From contig JBBMNZ010000030.1 of assembly GCA_037954325.1 (NCBI GenBank), positions 4,487,001 through 4,551,000 on the forward strand: a stretch of DNA of 64,000 nucleotides. The letters run 5' to 3'. Source of the DNA: Fistularia commersonii (Eukaryota > Chordata > Actinopteri > Syngnathiformes > Fistulariidae). Both the position numbers and the translations under genes were made by a program. Shown here one piece after another: positions 25,517 to 37,695 of the stretch. The notes below the pieces were generated by a model that was not told the DNA's origin, did no database searches, and was given only the letters and a program-made list of their open reading frames with translations. Position 1 is the first letter of the stretch, and every line of letters begins with the position of its first letter.

Positions 25517-26691
25517 TAAATATATCATATATCATATCATATATATATATCAATGACAACAACAAAAAACAACAATAATAATAATAATAATAATAGAATT
25601 TATAATTATACTAATACTAATAATAATAGTAATAATAATAATAATATAGTGATAAATAGTAAATAAATACATTTTACTTTAAAACAGCAAAAGTCCAAAA
25701 GTTCAAAACAAGCGGAAAAAAATGTAAAGAAATGGAGGATTATGACAGTCAGCGTGAGCGGCGATGGTTGTCACCCAGAATATTGTTTTGAGCGCTTGTC
25801 AGCCGCACACGGCGAACGAGTTCCCCCATGATGGAGTTTCGCTGACATTTTGAAAGTACAAACAAAACAAAATCTATCCGGCGGAGAGATAAAGACGAAC
25901 AGGGACGGGAAATTGCAGGATCAAAGTTTGGAGCCAAAGGGGCTAAAAAACACGTCTGCGACTTCATTGCCATTCCGCACCTCGGGTTGTCTACCGTTTG
26001 TTTTTTTTTTGAAGGGGGTATTTAGTTGCTGAGACATACGTAAAGCTTATTCCATGCTTAAATCTGGCTGTCACGCTTCGCCACCCACGCCGTTCGCTAC
26101 TTAACCCAGCGATAAAGGCAAACGTAAACACGGCCTGAATAATCTACTCTTTTCGCACCGGGAGCGGGTTCTTTTGTGAAAACCCGGCAGATCGCGGTGA
26201 CAAAGCATCTCCGCTAAGATAATTATTTGTCGTAACACTCAGGAGGTCAAAGTTTTGCATTTCCCGCGCTCCTTCCGACGACCCGCTGCCCGCCAAGACC
26301 GAAGGTCCACATTTCAGAAGCTCAAACGCTACGTACGTCGGATCTGCATAAAATCTAAAAGCGCTTAGTCGCGTTAATCGACGGTACAGCCTCGTATAAT
26401 CCGAGCGCTTTTTATAGCGATCGCTGTTCGCCGAGGGTTTCATCTTCTGCTCAAACATGTTTCCAAACAGAAACAGCAGACAATTTAAATTTCACCCCAC
26501 AGGAAAAAAAAAAAAAATGCAAACTTTCACGTCTGAAAACGTGGGATTACCGTCCTTGAGTCGCGCAAAAAGCACAATAAACCCTAAACATCCCATCCAG
26601 GGACGGTTTTAACAGTCCGTGCTCACCACAGCCAATTTAATTATTCCACAGTGGTAATCACTATCGTGTGTGTGTGTGTGTGTTTCTCCAG

Positions 26692-26804
26692 CCTATCAGG
26701 TAGTTTTGTCCCCGACCTGATAGTGAGCATGACACACCAGATGTGGCTTCACCTTCAGTCGGACGAGAGCGTGGGATCCATCGGATTCAAGATCAACTAC
26801 AAAG
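26692..26804 (+). CDS. csmd3: csmd3 exon 5 of window: C-terminal part of the CUB domain
   Basis: Exon of 113 nt with acceptor TTTCTCCAG and donor GTAAAG. After the base that completes the split Val it reads LSGSFVPDLIVSMTHQMWLH, LQSDESVGSIGFKINYK, ending in phase 1. These are the last strands of the CUB fold, including the SD-x(5)-GF motif near the CUB end. A (GT)n run stands directly upstream of the short pyrimidine tract of the acceptor, echoing the arrangement at exon 1. The domain started in exon 3 ends here and a sushi module follows in exon 6. Confidence 0.95.
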
Positions 26805-27787
26805 GTAAAGACGCGGGATCGGATTCACGATCATCAAGTTTTAAACGAAAAACGGAGTTCGGCGCTTCATTCCACTTCTTTGTATTTGCAGAAAAACTGA
26901 ATAATTGACTTAAATATTCAACTTCGATGTAGTTTTTTTCTTTTTTTTCCTGGTAGCAGCAGGACCTTGTGAAGTCCGTCTTGCTTTATTGTGCAGCCAA
27001 AGAATATTTTCGTTTGTTTGCTTGTTTTGTTTCCCAACCGTCCCGTGGATGCAGCCTCATCCGGCCAAGTATCTTGAAGTACTTCTCCGTTTGATTGATT
27101 CACTGTGAATTTCGACGGATTCTGTGAAAAATGAGTTGAAATAAACCCCGAGCGTGATGATGGCCGTCGGAGATTTACGATGGTTTACAGGGGTCACGGG
27201 CGGCAGAGGGAGGGCGGCGTTTCTGTCAATCTCTAGTCGAATTTCACCTTGGAATTCAAAAGGCGCAGGAATTGTGTAGAATTTGCATTTTTGTGACTTT
27301 TTTTTTTCTTTTTTTGTTGTTTTCCTGATTTCATCTCCCACACTAGTGGGTTTTATGTGGTCTATGTTGAAAAAAGTGAGATCACTCTTCACCCGTTTAT
27401 TGATTTATATCTAGATAATTTTGCTAATCATAGAATGTAATAAGAAAAATGCACCTTTAATTGTTCCACAAAGAGGATATTTTATTTTCTACACAGCAGA
27501 AAGTGAACAGAGCAGTAAAGGAAGTTTGGATATAAAACAGTTAAAAACAGTAGCATACAATGAGTAGATGAATGGATGAATGGATGAATTCATGGATTAT
27601 TGAAATGTAGTCTATTTGGAATAAAGCTGAGTGTTAAGCAGCTAAACAGTTCATCTCTCTCTCTCTCTCTTTCTGTACGTATATCTATTTATATACATAT
27701 TTATAGATATAAATTTAGATATTTAATTGCGCTGTTTTAATAATTGGCTAAGTCTTTCTTTTAATTTCATCAAAAAACGCAAAAATC

Positions 27788-27815
27788 TTAGTCCTTAACA
27801 TATGTTAAGGACTAA
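27788..27815. repeat. 28 bp perfect palindrome
   Basis: TTAGTCCTTAACAT is followed at once by its exact reverse complement ATGTTAAGGACTAA, with no loop. Confidence 0.95.
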
Positions 27816-27999
27816 TATGTTAGGGAATTTTTTTTTTTTTTTTGTCAAAATATGGCTGCAGAAAATATTTTATATTTTAATATTGTTTGTATAATATAAT
27901 TTATTTATTATTTATTTATTAATATTTCATATTTTAATAACACCGGCATACAGGTAAATGACCTGATGTTTTAATGTAGGAATATATATATATATATTC

Positions 28000-28034
<35 letters not shown>

Positions 28035-28044
28035 TAAAGATATG

Positions 28045-28083
28045 AAAATAAGAAAACAGGTCATTTACCTGTTTTCTTATTTT
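28045..28083. repeat. 17 bp perfect hairpin with 5-base loop
   Basis: The arm AAAATAAGAAAACAGGT (28045-28061), loop CATTT, and exact complementary arm 28067-28083. A related inverted block ACACCGGCA-ACAGGTAAATGACCTG lies about 110 bp upstream, across an AT/ATGT run. Confidence 0.95.
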
Positions 28084-28189
28084 GCCGGTGTTTGGATTAA
28101 AAACACAATATTATGAATGTTTAAAGCAAAATGAAATAAGGATTTGATTTAAGCAAAATAAAAAAAAATATCAAAAAATATGATGTCAC

Positions 28190-28492
28190 AATAGTTAGCG
28201 CTTTCGCCTCACAGGAATAAGGTTTCCAGTTCAATTGCAACCAGAGGCCTTTCTGTGTGGCTTCTCCATGTTCTACCCACGTTTGTTTGGGTTTCAAAAA
28301 ACATACATGGGGGTTCATTAAATTGTCTAGACATTTGAACAAGAGGGTGGACAGAAGTTTCGATATACGTGGCACTTTTACGGGGAGGTGAACCCGCTTC
28401 TGCAACCCCGCCAGTGACTTCTGGGATCGGCTTTGGCCCGGCGTGATGCCGGTTTCGGGACGAGGGATGGAAAGTGAATGAATGAATGAACG
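28190..28492 (+). mobile_element. tRNA-headed teleost interspersed repeat
   Basis: Begins near ATAGTTAGCGCTTTCGCCTC, then GGTTTCCAGTTCAATTGC (tRNA A- and B-box-like), continues with CTGTGTGGCTTCTCCATGTT and ends with a GAATGAATGAATGAA tail. This matches the layout of a repeat very abundant in teleosts. A non-homologous or highly diverged stretch lies in the middle. Confidence 0.7.
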
Positions 28493-31400
28493 AGGGGATG
28501 TGTGTCCGCCGGCGTTGATGAAAAAGGTGTGTTTTATGAAAAACAAGAATGTGTGTGTGTGTGTACTGGAAGCCCCATCGCGTCCATTCTGGCCATAAAA
28601 TAAACATGAACAGTGACTTCACTCCACTTTGATGCAAAGGCGCTGATACACCGCGCCTCTTACATTCATGTGTGTGAGGGAAGTCCATCAGCTCTCGGAG
28701 CTGCGTCAAAAAGTCCTAAACACGGTCCTCCTTTCCTCTCCTTCATCCCAGCTTTTCCGCTCCTCTCCGTTTTTCCCTTAAAATTCCGCATCCTCTAGAA
28801 AACCTTATTTCCATCGCACTTGCTTTTAAATTCTTTTCACCTCTCCCTTTTCCGCTCTCTTGTGTCAGACCCCCTGCTTTTCTGTCATCTAAGAAATGGC
28901 CACTCCTTGTTCTCTCTTCTTTCTTCCTCTCTTCATCTTCCTCTCTCTGCTTTTCCCTCTGTTTCTGGTTCACTCCATCTGTCTCTCTCTTTCTTGTCAC
29001 CATTCATCTATTATTAAATCCAAGGTCGCCGACCAGGCAGCACTTTGACTCCCCTGCCTGTTGCAAGGCATACAAATCGCACGCATGCGTAGCCGCGTGC
29101 ACGCTCGCGCACGCGCACCACCCGCCCCCCAAGTTTGGTACACAGCGATATTCTCGACACTGTTTACTTTAAACTTTTGTAGTGAGATTCGATGCAAACC
29201 ATGAATAAATGAATTTATCATCATTTTATGGAGTTCTTCACAGTCCATAAGGAGACATCATTAAAGATATATCTTTCTCTCTCTCTCTATGTGTGTGTGT
29301 GCGTGTGTGTAAAATCTAACAAATAAGCAAAGAAAAAATGGCCTATTATGATCTTTTTTACCTGTGATTTAACGTTTACCCTTGTTCTTTATTATTTTAT
29401 TTTCTTTTATTTGACTTTGCGCCACTGCTGATTTTCCACGTTCATTTCTGCATTTTATATTTATATTTATTATATTTAGCCCCCCCCGCCACACACACAC
29501 ACGCTCTCCCTGCATGATGCAGACTAACATCCGACTCAGGTAATTATTCTGATAATGGTTGTTATTATTATTGTGTCTCTGCCCCTGAGCTGGCAGGGGT
29601 GGTCACCATTTCCACGCCGGGTTTGGATGGACAGACCATAAATAGCCTTTTCTAGCACGCTGTCTTTACAGTTACATTTCCGAATGAAAATTAAGTCTCA
29701 CTTAATGAGCGGACTCCATATATATATATTTTTTTTTGGCGGGGGGGATTGAAGTGGCTCATATCTTGAAAATATATCTGACAGCATGAACTCAAGAGGT
29801 ATGATTAACTTTCTCCGCGTCCATTTCTCTCTTTACCTCCCCTGTTAGTTTTTTTTTTTTTTTTTTGGTCCAATAGTTTGCTCTCCGCCGGGCCTCGGCA
29901 GTATTTCAGCGCCGGCGCTAAGATTTAAAAAGGGCCGTCGTAGTTTGCGGGATTTTTTATTTTTTTTGGACGACGACTGGTGATTTAAAAGCTGCCGCTG
30001 AGATTGATGCGGGACTCAGAGACAACCTGGTCCACTTATGAGCAGCAGCTGATTCCTGTCGAGTGAAAAATGGGCCGATGCTAATTCTGCCGTCTTCACA
30101 CACAGCTGCTCCGATTCTTCACGCCACCAGCGCGTTCGCGGTCTGTCTGCTCGACAACCACGGGTGCTTACTTCAGGCAAAATGAATAAAATAATAATCT
30201 TGTATAGCGTCCAAAAGTTTGTATCTGACGCCATCACAACTACGGGGATCTTTATCGAGCATAACGTGAAGTGATTGACAACCCGAATTGATGAGCACGC
30301 TCCTATAATATTTGTCCAAATAGCACATGACACAGCTTTTACGTGTTCATTTATTTGTGAATATTCAGTCATAAAGCGAAGCAAATAAATCCCGTTCTGC
30401 ATCCTGACTTCGATGTGTTGTTTGCATTAGCAGCTGCTAAACATTAATGATGTTAGCATCATGCTAAGAGCACACCAGATGACATGAATATTTTTTTATT
30501 TTTTTTTTTTTGTGTGTTTTTGTTTTGTTTGTTTTTAAAAAGAGCTCCATTCGGACCTTGTGGAAATTGTGGAAACTTTTGATGAGTGTAGTTTTTCCTA
30601 AATATAAATTCTGCACATGAGCAATTGCGAAAAAAGAAATAGATGAATTGATGAATACATATATGCTTACATTAATAAGTAAATATATTCTTGCATGCAT
30701 ACACACAACTATGCTTTCAAAGTTGTAATAATACTAATGATAATAATAACAATAATAAAAATAATGATAATAAAATTATATTCACAGGGATCTATCAAAG
30801 TGCTGTACAGCTGAGAAAGGTTAAGAGTAGGATGCAGATTATGAAGGCACACATTTGATTTAAAATAATAATAATAAATGCCCCAATATCGTTTCAAAAT
30901 GGAATTAGTGAAGATCTAAAGCAGGATTAAATGTCATTTTGAAATGATGCATAGAGTTATATATAAATAAATTTAATTCCCTTTTTTTCCTCATTTTTAA
31001 TCAAATGTAGCGTGGATGGTGATTTCCTGTAATTGTATGGAGTGATGACACATTCCCCTGAGCTCTGGCGTCTTTTTAGCATTGTGGCGCTGCTTTGCAT
31101 TATGTAACACCACATTAGGAGGATAAAGAGCATCCCTGAGGTGTCAAATGTCTGCAACGCAGCCACCAATTTAAAAAAAAAAATAGATGAATTAATTAGA
31201 AAAAAAAAACAAAAACAAACAATGGCGCACTTTCTTATAGTGATGCATTAGACTAGCATGCTGGACAAGCCTAGCGTTGCTAGCATCTTCTCTCCTCTTC
31301 CTCTCTTCTCAGTCGTTCATCAACCGTCGTCTCTTCTTATCATTTTATTTTCACATTTTTTCATCCGCTTTTATGCTGTTCTTTAATATGCAATGTATTT

Positions 31401-32013
31401 TATTGGAAGTAAAGATTTCAAGGTGTTTTTTTATAGCCGGTTTGACCCCCAGGCTCGAGACAGCAGTGATTTTGTGTGTATGTGTGTGTGTGTTTGTCTG
31501 TTTTCCTGATGAGTCCCGCTTGTGCACACCTACAGCTACAGTTGTGTTTTCTTTTTTTTTTTTGTTTTTTTTTTCCACCATCGCCTCCTCATCCTCCGGC
31601 CCCGTCCTCCATCAGCCAAACCTTCCTTGAAGCGTCTTTTCTGCTGACTCGCCGTTTCGCTCTCAGCTTTTCTATCCCTCCATTTCCTCTGTACTTTTAT
31701 TGAAAAATGTCTTCAGTCACTTTCATCAAAAAAGTGAAACCCGGATCCATCTTTTAATTCCCTAAGGCTGTTTCGTGTTCACTCTTACGTTCAGAAAACC
31801 AAAAAACAAAAGCTCTGCAGCAATAATTGCATTTTAAAGCAATTAATATTGGTGATGTCGCCATTGCTTATCGATCGTATTGATCGGAAAAGAATCAGAT
31901 GTCCATTTTTGTATCACCAGTGCGGAACGGTAGAGATAGCAGATGGCGAGAATGGATTGATTAGAAATTGATCGTCTCTCGATCCCTTTCTATCAGCCAC
32001 GTTATATCATGTA

Positions 32014-32579
32014 CAGTGATCCCTCGCTATGACGCAATTAACTTTTCACGGTTTTGCTACTTCATGGATTTGCATCCTGCATTGTGTTCTGCATTCTGAT
32101 TGGCTAAAAAGTCACTCCGCTTCTTCTCTACCTGTGCGTCAATTATGTTGCAGTTTAACATGTACATGTACATAAATAGCTTACCAAATTTACATTACGT
32201 ACGTGCAAATTCTCTTGCAATTTTGAGTTTCTCTAAAACCCATAATTTTGACAAAACGCTCTGGACCGACAAAAGCACCTGCGGCAGGACCCAAAAGGCA
32301 GCGGAAGATGCTATCCATCGCAGATAGAGTAAAACTTCTGGACATGCTAAGGGAAGGTAAAAGCTATGCGGCTGTAGGTCGGCATTACGGAATGAATGAA
32401 TCTTCCGTTCGTTCCATAAAGAAGGAAGAAAAAAACATAAGGACGACAGCAGCAATTAATAATAGAGTATTTAATTGTATGATAATTGTAAAAAAAGAAT
32501 AAAGGTTTCTACTTCACGGATTTTGCCTATCACGGGTACTTTTTGGAACGTAACCCCCGCGAAAAACAAGGGTATACTG
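32014..32579 (+). mobile_element. Tigger/pogo-like non-autonomous DNA transposon, copy 2
   Basis: A 566 bp element flanked by TA, alignable to copy 1 end to end and, by eye, over 90% identical in the coding part. It ends GAAAAACAAGGGTATACTG. The helix-turn-helix frame (about 32248-32502) reads RKMLSIADRVKLLDMLREGK and AAVGRHYGMNESSVRSIKKE, but the ATG of copy 1 has become ATT, so the frame lacks a normal start. The same internal deletion as in copy 1 shows that both derive from one deleted progenitor. Confidence 0.85.
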
Positions 32580-34358
32580 TAATAGTGTCATCTAAAAAAA
32601 AAAAAAAAGACAACTTTGACATATTTCTTTTTTTGTTGATTTTCATTACAGCGCCCCCAGAGGCAAAGACAGGGTATTACACTCCATCCTTGACAGTCAC
32701 ATCCCGTCTTACATCGCTGTTGCTCTGCAAAAATGAGTCAACATTTGTCCAGTGCATGATCGAATATCATAATGAATAACTCACAGAGTTAATATCCACG
32801 TTTTCGATCCAGTCTTCGCGAGGAACCCAGTACAAATACAGAAAGAAAGATAATTAGAGGAAACAAATTTTCCGGGCACCGAACCCATTGGTTATAACTT
32901 ACAACGTTTATATGCAATGTTAAGCTCATTAATAGCGACCTATCATATTTTTATTTATGAAATATACGGCTCTTGGCGTAATGACGCCCGTGTTAGCAGG
33001 TTAGATTAATCGAGGGTCTGGCAGGACCAGCGGAACCTGTCGGTCTGCAGCCGAGTCAACGGGCAGGACTCGCTTAATCACACACAACTAAACGGCATTT
33101 CATTCACAGCCGCCGAAACGCTGTGAAATATGAAGTCATGAAATATTCATTTGCGGCATAACCCAGAAATGTATTTTTTTTTTTTTTTTTTTTTTTTTCA
33201 GTCAATAACCTCGGTATTTGGATGGTGAGCCGAAGCCGGCCATTTATTTATTTATTTTTTAAATTTATTTTTATTTTTTTTTCCCATCCGGGGGGCCCAA
33301 AGCCACGCGTGTGCTGCTGCCGCGGTAACCTTTGAAGGGCAGGCCGTGCTTAATCACAGGGCTGTAAACACTATTTCATTTCCCTCTCATGAATTATTGA
33401 CTTCTGTAATATCCAGTCCATCTGTAACCACCAGTGTAAGTGATATTGAAATACGATACCTATAGTTCATTCTGTTTAAAAAAAAAAAAAAAAATGCCGC
33501 AAAAAATCCGACTTTTTTTCCCCCTTCTTATTAAGACTTAATAATAAATTCCATACATATCAAATCAGAACGCCCGCGAGCACTTCAGCGGGAATTGCTC
33601 CTTTAACCTGTCTCGTGAAAATACTGGTTTTTTTTTTTTAGTTTTTTTTTATTTATTTTATTTTGTTTCATTGTATCTGACATGGCTGTAATTTTGTGAC
33701 TTGTTTCAATGTTATTGTTTGCAGGATACCTTTCTGTTGCTTATGTTTTGCAACAATCTCTGCGAGAGACCTCAGCCCCCGATCATTTTTCCCTTTTTTT
33801 TTTCACTTAAAGATCTGAAAGAGATGGCACTTTTTAATGAGTGCAGAAAAAAAAAAAAAGTTTTGTTTTTTTTCTTGTTCACCCAAAAAATAATCAATCC
33901 TTAAAAGTCCCTCAATGTCCTGATTTGGGAAAAAAAAAAAAACAGGAAAAAAAAGTCTCGGTCCAGCGGGAGTAATAAATTAGATCATTTTTATTCAACA
34001 CACAGTCTTCGCCAATCCCGACGGCGTGAAGTCAATTTTAGCCACTCCCTTCAGGTCAGCGCTTCAGACAACCACATGCTAATCAGGCGTGCCACGTTTT
34101 TCATTTCTTTTTTGCGCTGCAAACCCGCTCGAGAGGATATATTAGCTCTCCACTCAACACTTTGAGATTTTTATTCTTATTTAAACGCGGTTTAATTTGT
34201 GTCTTCCCCTAATTGATACAAATAAGGTACTTAAACAGCTGGAAATTACACGGCAAAGTTTATTAGATATATGACAATATTGCGTGTAAGGTTTTAATAT
34301 CCCTCAATACCTCATTACCTCCTTCTTCCTTAGATCTGCAGAATTAGTACCGCAATTA

Positions 34359-34360
<2 letters not shown>

Positions 34361-34396
<36 letters not shown>

Positions 34397-35041
34397 TGTG
34401 TGTGTTTACGTTTTCATTGTTCTTTTCATGCACAAGTATTCCTATGGACAATGTGGTATGTGTGTGTGTGTAAGTTAAAGAAAATGAAAGTGTGTATTCG
34501 CAAGCATAATATAGGAGTGGCATACACATCGTACACATGTTCGCGCGCGCACACACACACACACACACACATTGGATGGAGTCTAATCCCCTTTGTGAGA
34601 CTGTCAGCCTTGTTGTTACACACGCAAGATTATTTGTGTGTTTGGAAATGAAAGATGTTTGTATTCCTTTGTGAGTCCAAGGCAGGGACTGTGTGTGTGT
34701 GTGTGTGTGTGTGTGTGGTCTTAATACAAACTATCCTGGTGTGTCCGTGTGTGTAGGTGTAGCCGAAGTATAGGAGGGTTCCGACAGTATGTTTTTTTTT
34801 CCCCTCCAAAGCAATTTGTTCTCCATTCTTCTAGGGTTGTGTGTGTGTGTGTGTTTGTGTGTGTGTTTGCAGTCGGAGGGCTGTATGTGGGTACGCCTAT
34901 GTGTGTCTTTCGCACACGTGTACGGTTTAGGCGGCCCCGTGATTGGTCGAGTCCACGGGTCTCATAAAGACTGTGTCATGATGGAAATTAATGCAATACA
35001 TCACAAACATGCACTCAGACACACACACACACACACACACA
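34361..35041. repeat. dense cluster of (GT)n and (CA)n arrays
   Basis: GT runs at 34361-34408 (one interruption), 34691-34717 and about 34838-34867; CA runs at about 34549-34571 and 35019-35041. Both orientations occur within 0.7 kb, so a transcript could fold GU against CA stretches. Confidence 0.92.
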
Positions 35042-35929
35042 AACATAACTGCACACGCGGCAAAACACACACAAAACACACATTTTGCTTCCCGCCAAGG
35101 GGCACTCCTGTAAATAATACTTTAAAATAGGAGAGTAGAGCAGTGGGGATTTGGGAAAGGATGGCGAGGGAAGCGTTTGTTAATACCGTGCTGGAAAAGC
35201 TGAAAGAGGATTCCGAAGACGGGATACGGAAACACGTGCGTTTACGTTTCCGGTGGCGGTGACGTTTTAGAGAAAGCGTCTGGAAGGAATATTCGAGTTT
35301 TCGGCGACGTCCGGCTCCGCGATGACGTCCCGACATCGACGAGAACGCGGTCAGGAGGCCCGTTCGACGGCGTACCTTGTAAAATCAGTTGAAACTCGCA
35401 CGCTATCAAAACACTACGGCGGGGCTTCGTCGCGCTGTGACGGGGACAAACAAACCGAGACTTTGAAGCAAAAAGTGATAAGCTGCGGTATGTTATCGCC
35501 GGAGGGAAACATTAAGCCGTCCTGTTATCTGCAACACCTTAGCATTTACGAAGCCTCATACAGCGAATAGATAAAAGTAGAGGTGAATCTGCAAAAAAAA
35601 AAAAGAAGCATAACAAAGCAGATCATGATGACTATTAGGGAAATTCGGCCTGGGAATTAGGATCTGTGCGTCGTCCCCGTTGAGCCGCCCAGGGAAGCGA
35701 GTGAGCGCTACCTTGACCGCTCCTCAGTTGGGTCATCTGCGTGAACTGATTGTCCGCCAGGTCCGTTTCGACCATCGTCCTGACGCCACCCCGTTTGCCA
35801 AACGTCGAAGATGCCATTGCGTTACTGTAATGTCAACAACGTTTAAGGACGTGGTTGAAAAAGACACATCTGGCACTTTTTGAGCATTCATCGTACCCCC
35901 AAATTTTTGTCAACAAGCTACTACTCTCC

Positions 35930-36075
35930 CCCTCAGGTGTCGTAACAGCAGATCCATGTCCTCCATCTAAGCCTATCCTGTGTATCCTCATCTCTCACAC
36001 CAACCAACTCCATGTCCTCTTTCACGACATCCATAAATCTTCTCTTTGGTCCACGACTAGGCCTAAAACTGCAAC
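35930..36075 (-). mobile_element. RTE/Rex-like LINE 3' terminal fragment
   Basis: The minus strand encodes GPKRRFMDVVKEDMELVGVR, DEDTQDRLRWRTWICC, the last residues of the same LINE family as at 61285-61830. Only the extreme 3' end is kept. The frame beyond this is not LINE. Confidence 0.8.
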
Positions 36076-36180
36076 AATCTATTTGAGTCCCTTGTATGCT
36101 TTCCACTTGTATGCTTGTAAGCAGACCACCAAATTTGAGGTCTATTATCATTACTAAAAGAAAATATATGGGGATAAGTG

Positions 36181-36382
36181 CAGGGCGGTGGTTAGCGCTT
36201 CTGGGGTCCCTGGTTCAATCCCGACAGGGGCCCTCTCTGTGCCGAGTCTCCATGTAGAACCGTGAATCTCAACCCGACGGGTTCTACGGTCAGCCCAAAA
36301 GCATGTCATGGGTTCCAGAATCAGAATCAGAAAAACTTTATTGGTCTCTGAGGGAAATTGGGGGGCAGATGGAGTAGCAGCA
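36181..36382 (+). mobile_element. tRNA-headed repeat fragment plus an 'ACTTTATTGG' repeat tail
   Basis: 36181-36312 shows GGTGGTTAGCGCTTCTGG and CTGGTTCAATCCCGACAGGG. It is followed at 36313-36382 by AGAATCAGAATCAGAAAAAC and TTTATTGGTC, the 3' end of another widespread fish repeat. A further fragment of the first family, with GATAATGGATGAGTGACTG, is near 36600-36665. Confidence 0.6.
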
Positions 36383-37211
36383 TCAAAGTTGTGAACATCA
36401 AGAGTGTAATTAAAAATAAATAAATATGATGAATGAATTAATGAATTAAAATAAATGAATAAAAATTTAAAAGAGAGAAAATAAAATAAAATTATATATA
36501 TATTTTTTTGTTTTATTTTTTTCTCTCATATATAAATAAATTACTTTACAAAATTGTGCAAATTGTTGGTACCAATTGCTAGCTGCAGACAATAACTACC
36601 CAGATGACCCAATGAAAGCTGAGATAGGCTCAAATCCCCCTGCGATAATGGATGAGTGACTGAATGAATATGAGGATCACTTATAAACTGTAACATAAAT
36701 GTTACAAACCAACACTTTTGGGCATTTTCTAAACCTGAAGGTTCATCATCCAATAAGTTGTCTCCTTGTTTTTTTTTTTTTACTCCGACTCCCAGAGGAC
36801 GTCGGCACACCTCGATACTGATGTTTTTATTTGCGATTAAGCGGCTCAACCGTTTCACACTGTGCTATCTATGGACGCTCCCGAACGTCAGAAGCTACTC
36901 CCCTGCGGTGACCGGGATATCGCTCGGGTTGAGATTCACGTCAAAGAATCGGGGTCGGTGTTTCAAAACAACAGCGACTGGGCGCTCTTGCTCCTCAGTC
37001 TGTCTGAGTCTGATCCCGAAGGTCCTGACAGAGTCCTAAAAACAACCCTGAATGCAAATCCAGGACAAGTATATTCATTTCGTCACCTCGCTGTGCTTCA
37101 CGTCCCCCCCCCCCCAAAAAAAATACAAAAATCGGTGATCGGTCCCTTCCTGGGAGTTGTTGGCTTCATTTGGCTGAAATGAAGATGATGACGCCATGTT
37201 GTCTTTTGCAG

Positions 37212-37394
37212 AAATCGACAAGGAGAGCTGTGGTGACCCTGGGACGCCCCTCTACGGAATCAGGGAAGGGGACAGTTTTTTAAACGGGGGGATCTTGCGG
37301 TTCGAGTGCCAGTTTGGCTTCGAGCTGATCGGAGAGAAAACCATTTCCTGCCAAGACAACAACCAGTGGTCGGCAAACATCCCGATCTGTATAT
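37212..37394 (+). CDS. csmd3: csmd3 exon 6 of window: complete sushi domain
   Basis: Symmetric phase 1-1 exon of 183 nt with acceptor CTTTTGCAG and donor GTAAGT. It reads EIDKESCGDPGTPLYGIREG, DSFLNGGILRFECQFGFELI, GEKTISCQDNNQWSANIPIC. The four sushi cysteines (SCGDPG, FEC, ISC, IC) and the Trp before the last cysteine are all present. TPLYGIREGD and CQFGFELIGEK are among the segments that favour CSMD3 over CSMD1. It lies 10.4 kb after exon 5 but only 301 bp before exon 7. Confidence 0.97.
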
Positions 37395-37695
37395 GTAAGT
37401 AATAAAAGGTCATTTTCATGGATCTGGCTGTTGAGGAGAAAAGAAAAAAAAAAAAAAAAAAGGAAAAAAAAACACAGCATGCGGTCTGTTGTGATGTTGA
37501 TAACATTCAGTCTGAACTGTCGCCATGGTGACAGTGCAGAGTTTATTGTGGCCCGGAGCAGATGATGACCGACGATGATGTGGAGATGAATATTTAACAG
37601 AAACACGTTCTGTATGCATCCCCATCCCGCCTCTCCCATCCCTTCTCGCCGTTTCCAAAATCTCCCACCACCTCTCCGTCTCTCCCTTCCTTCAG
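37395..37695 (+). other. intron 6 (301 bp)
   Basis: Short GT-AG intron (GTAAGT ... CCTTCAG) with an A-rich run near 37440-37475 and a long pyrimidine-rich stretch before the acceptor. Nothing else is seen. Confidence 0.9.

Larger units (their letters stand above)
23189..26691 (+). other. intron 4 (3.5 kb)
   Basis: Contains a MITE with 6 bp target duplication (23757-24304), a diverged pair of direct repeats on both sides of it, a Tc1-type MITE (25229-25516), TAA-rich sequence near 25.6 kb and a (GT)n run abutting the exon 5 acceptor. No coding sequence is supported. Confidence 0.85.
26805..37211 (+). other. intron 5 (10.4 kb)
   Basis: Contains palindromes near 27.8 and 28.05 kb, a tRNA-headed repeat (28190-28492), a second Tigger-like element (32014-32579), dense GT/CA arrays at 34.36-35.04 kb, a LINE 3' fragment on the minus strand (35930-36075) and further repeat fragments at 36.18-36.67 kb. 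Non-repetitive stretches such as 29.5-29.72 and 31.0-31.17 kb hold nothing I can name. No gene is supported. Confidence 0.85.

Noticed and set aside
26144..26458. 104-codon minus-strand frame in intron 4
   Set aside because: No recognised domain and no exon structure; CpG-rich intron sequence only.
28190..28260. tRNA gene
   Set aside because: A- and B-box-like words are present, but they belong to the head of an interspersed repeat and no cloverleaf fold is evident.
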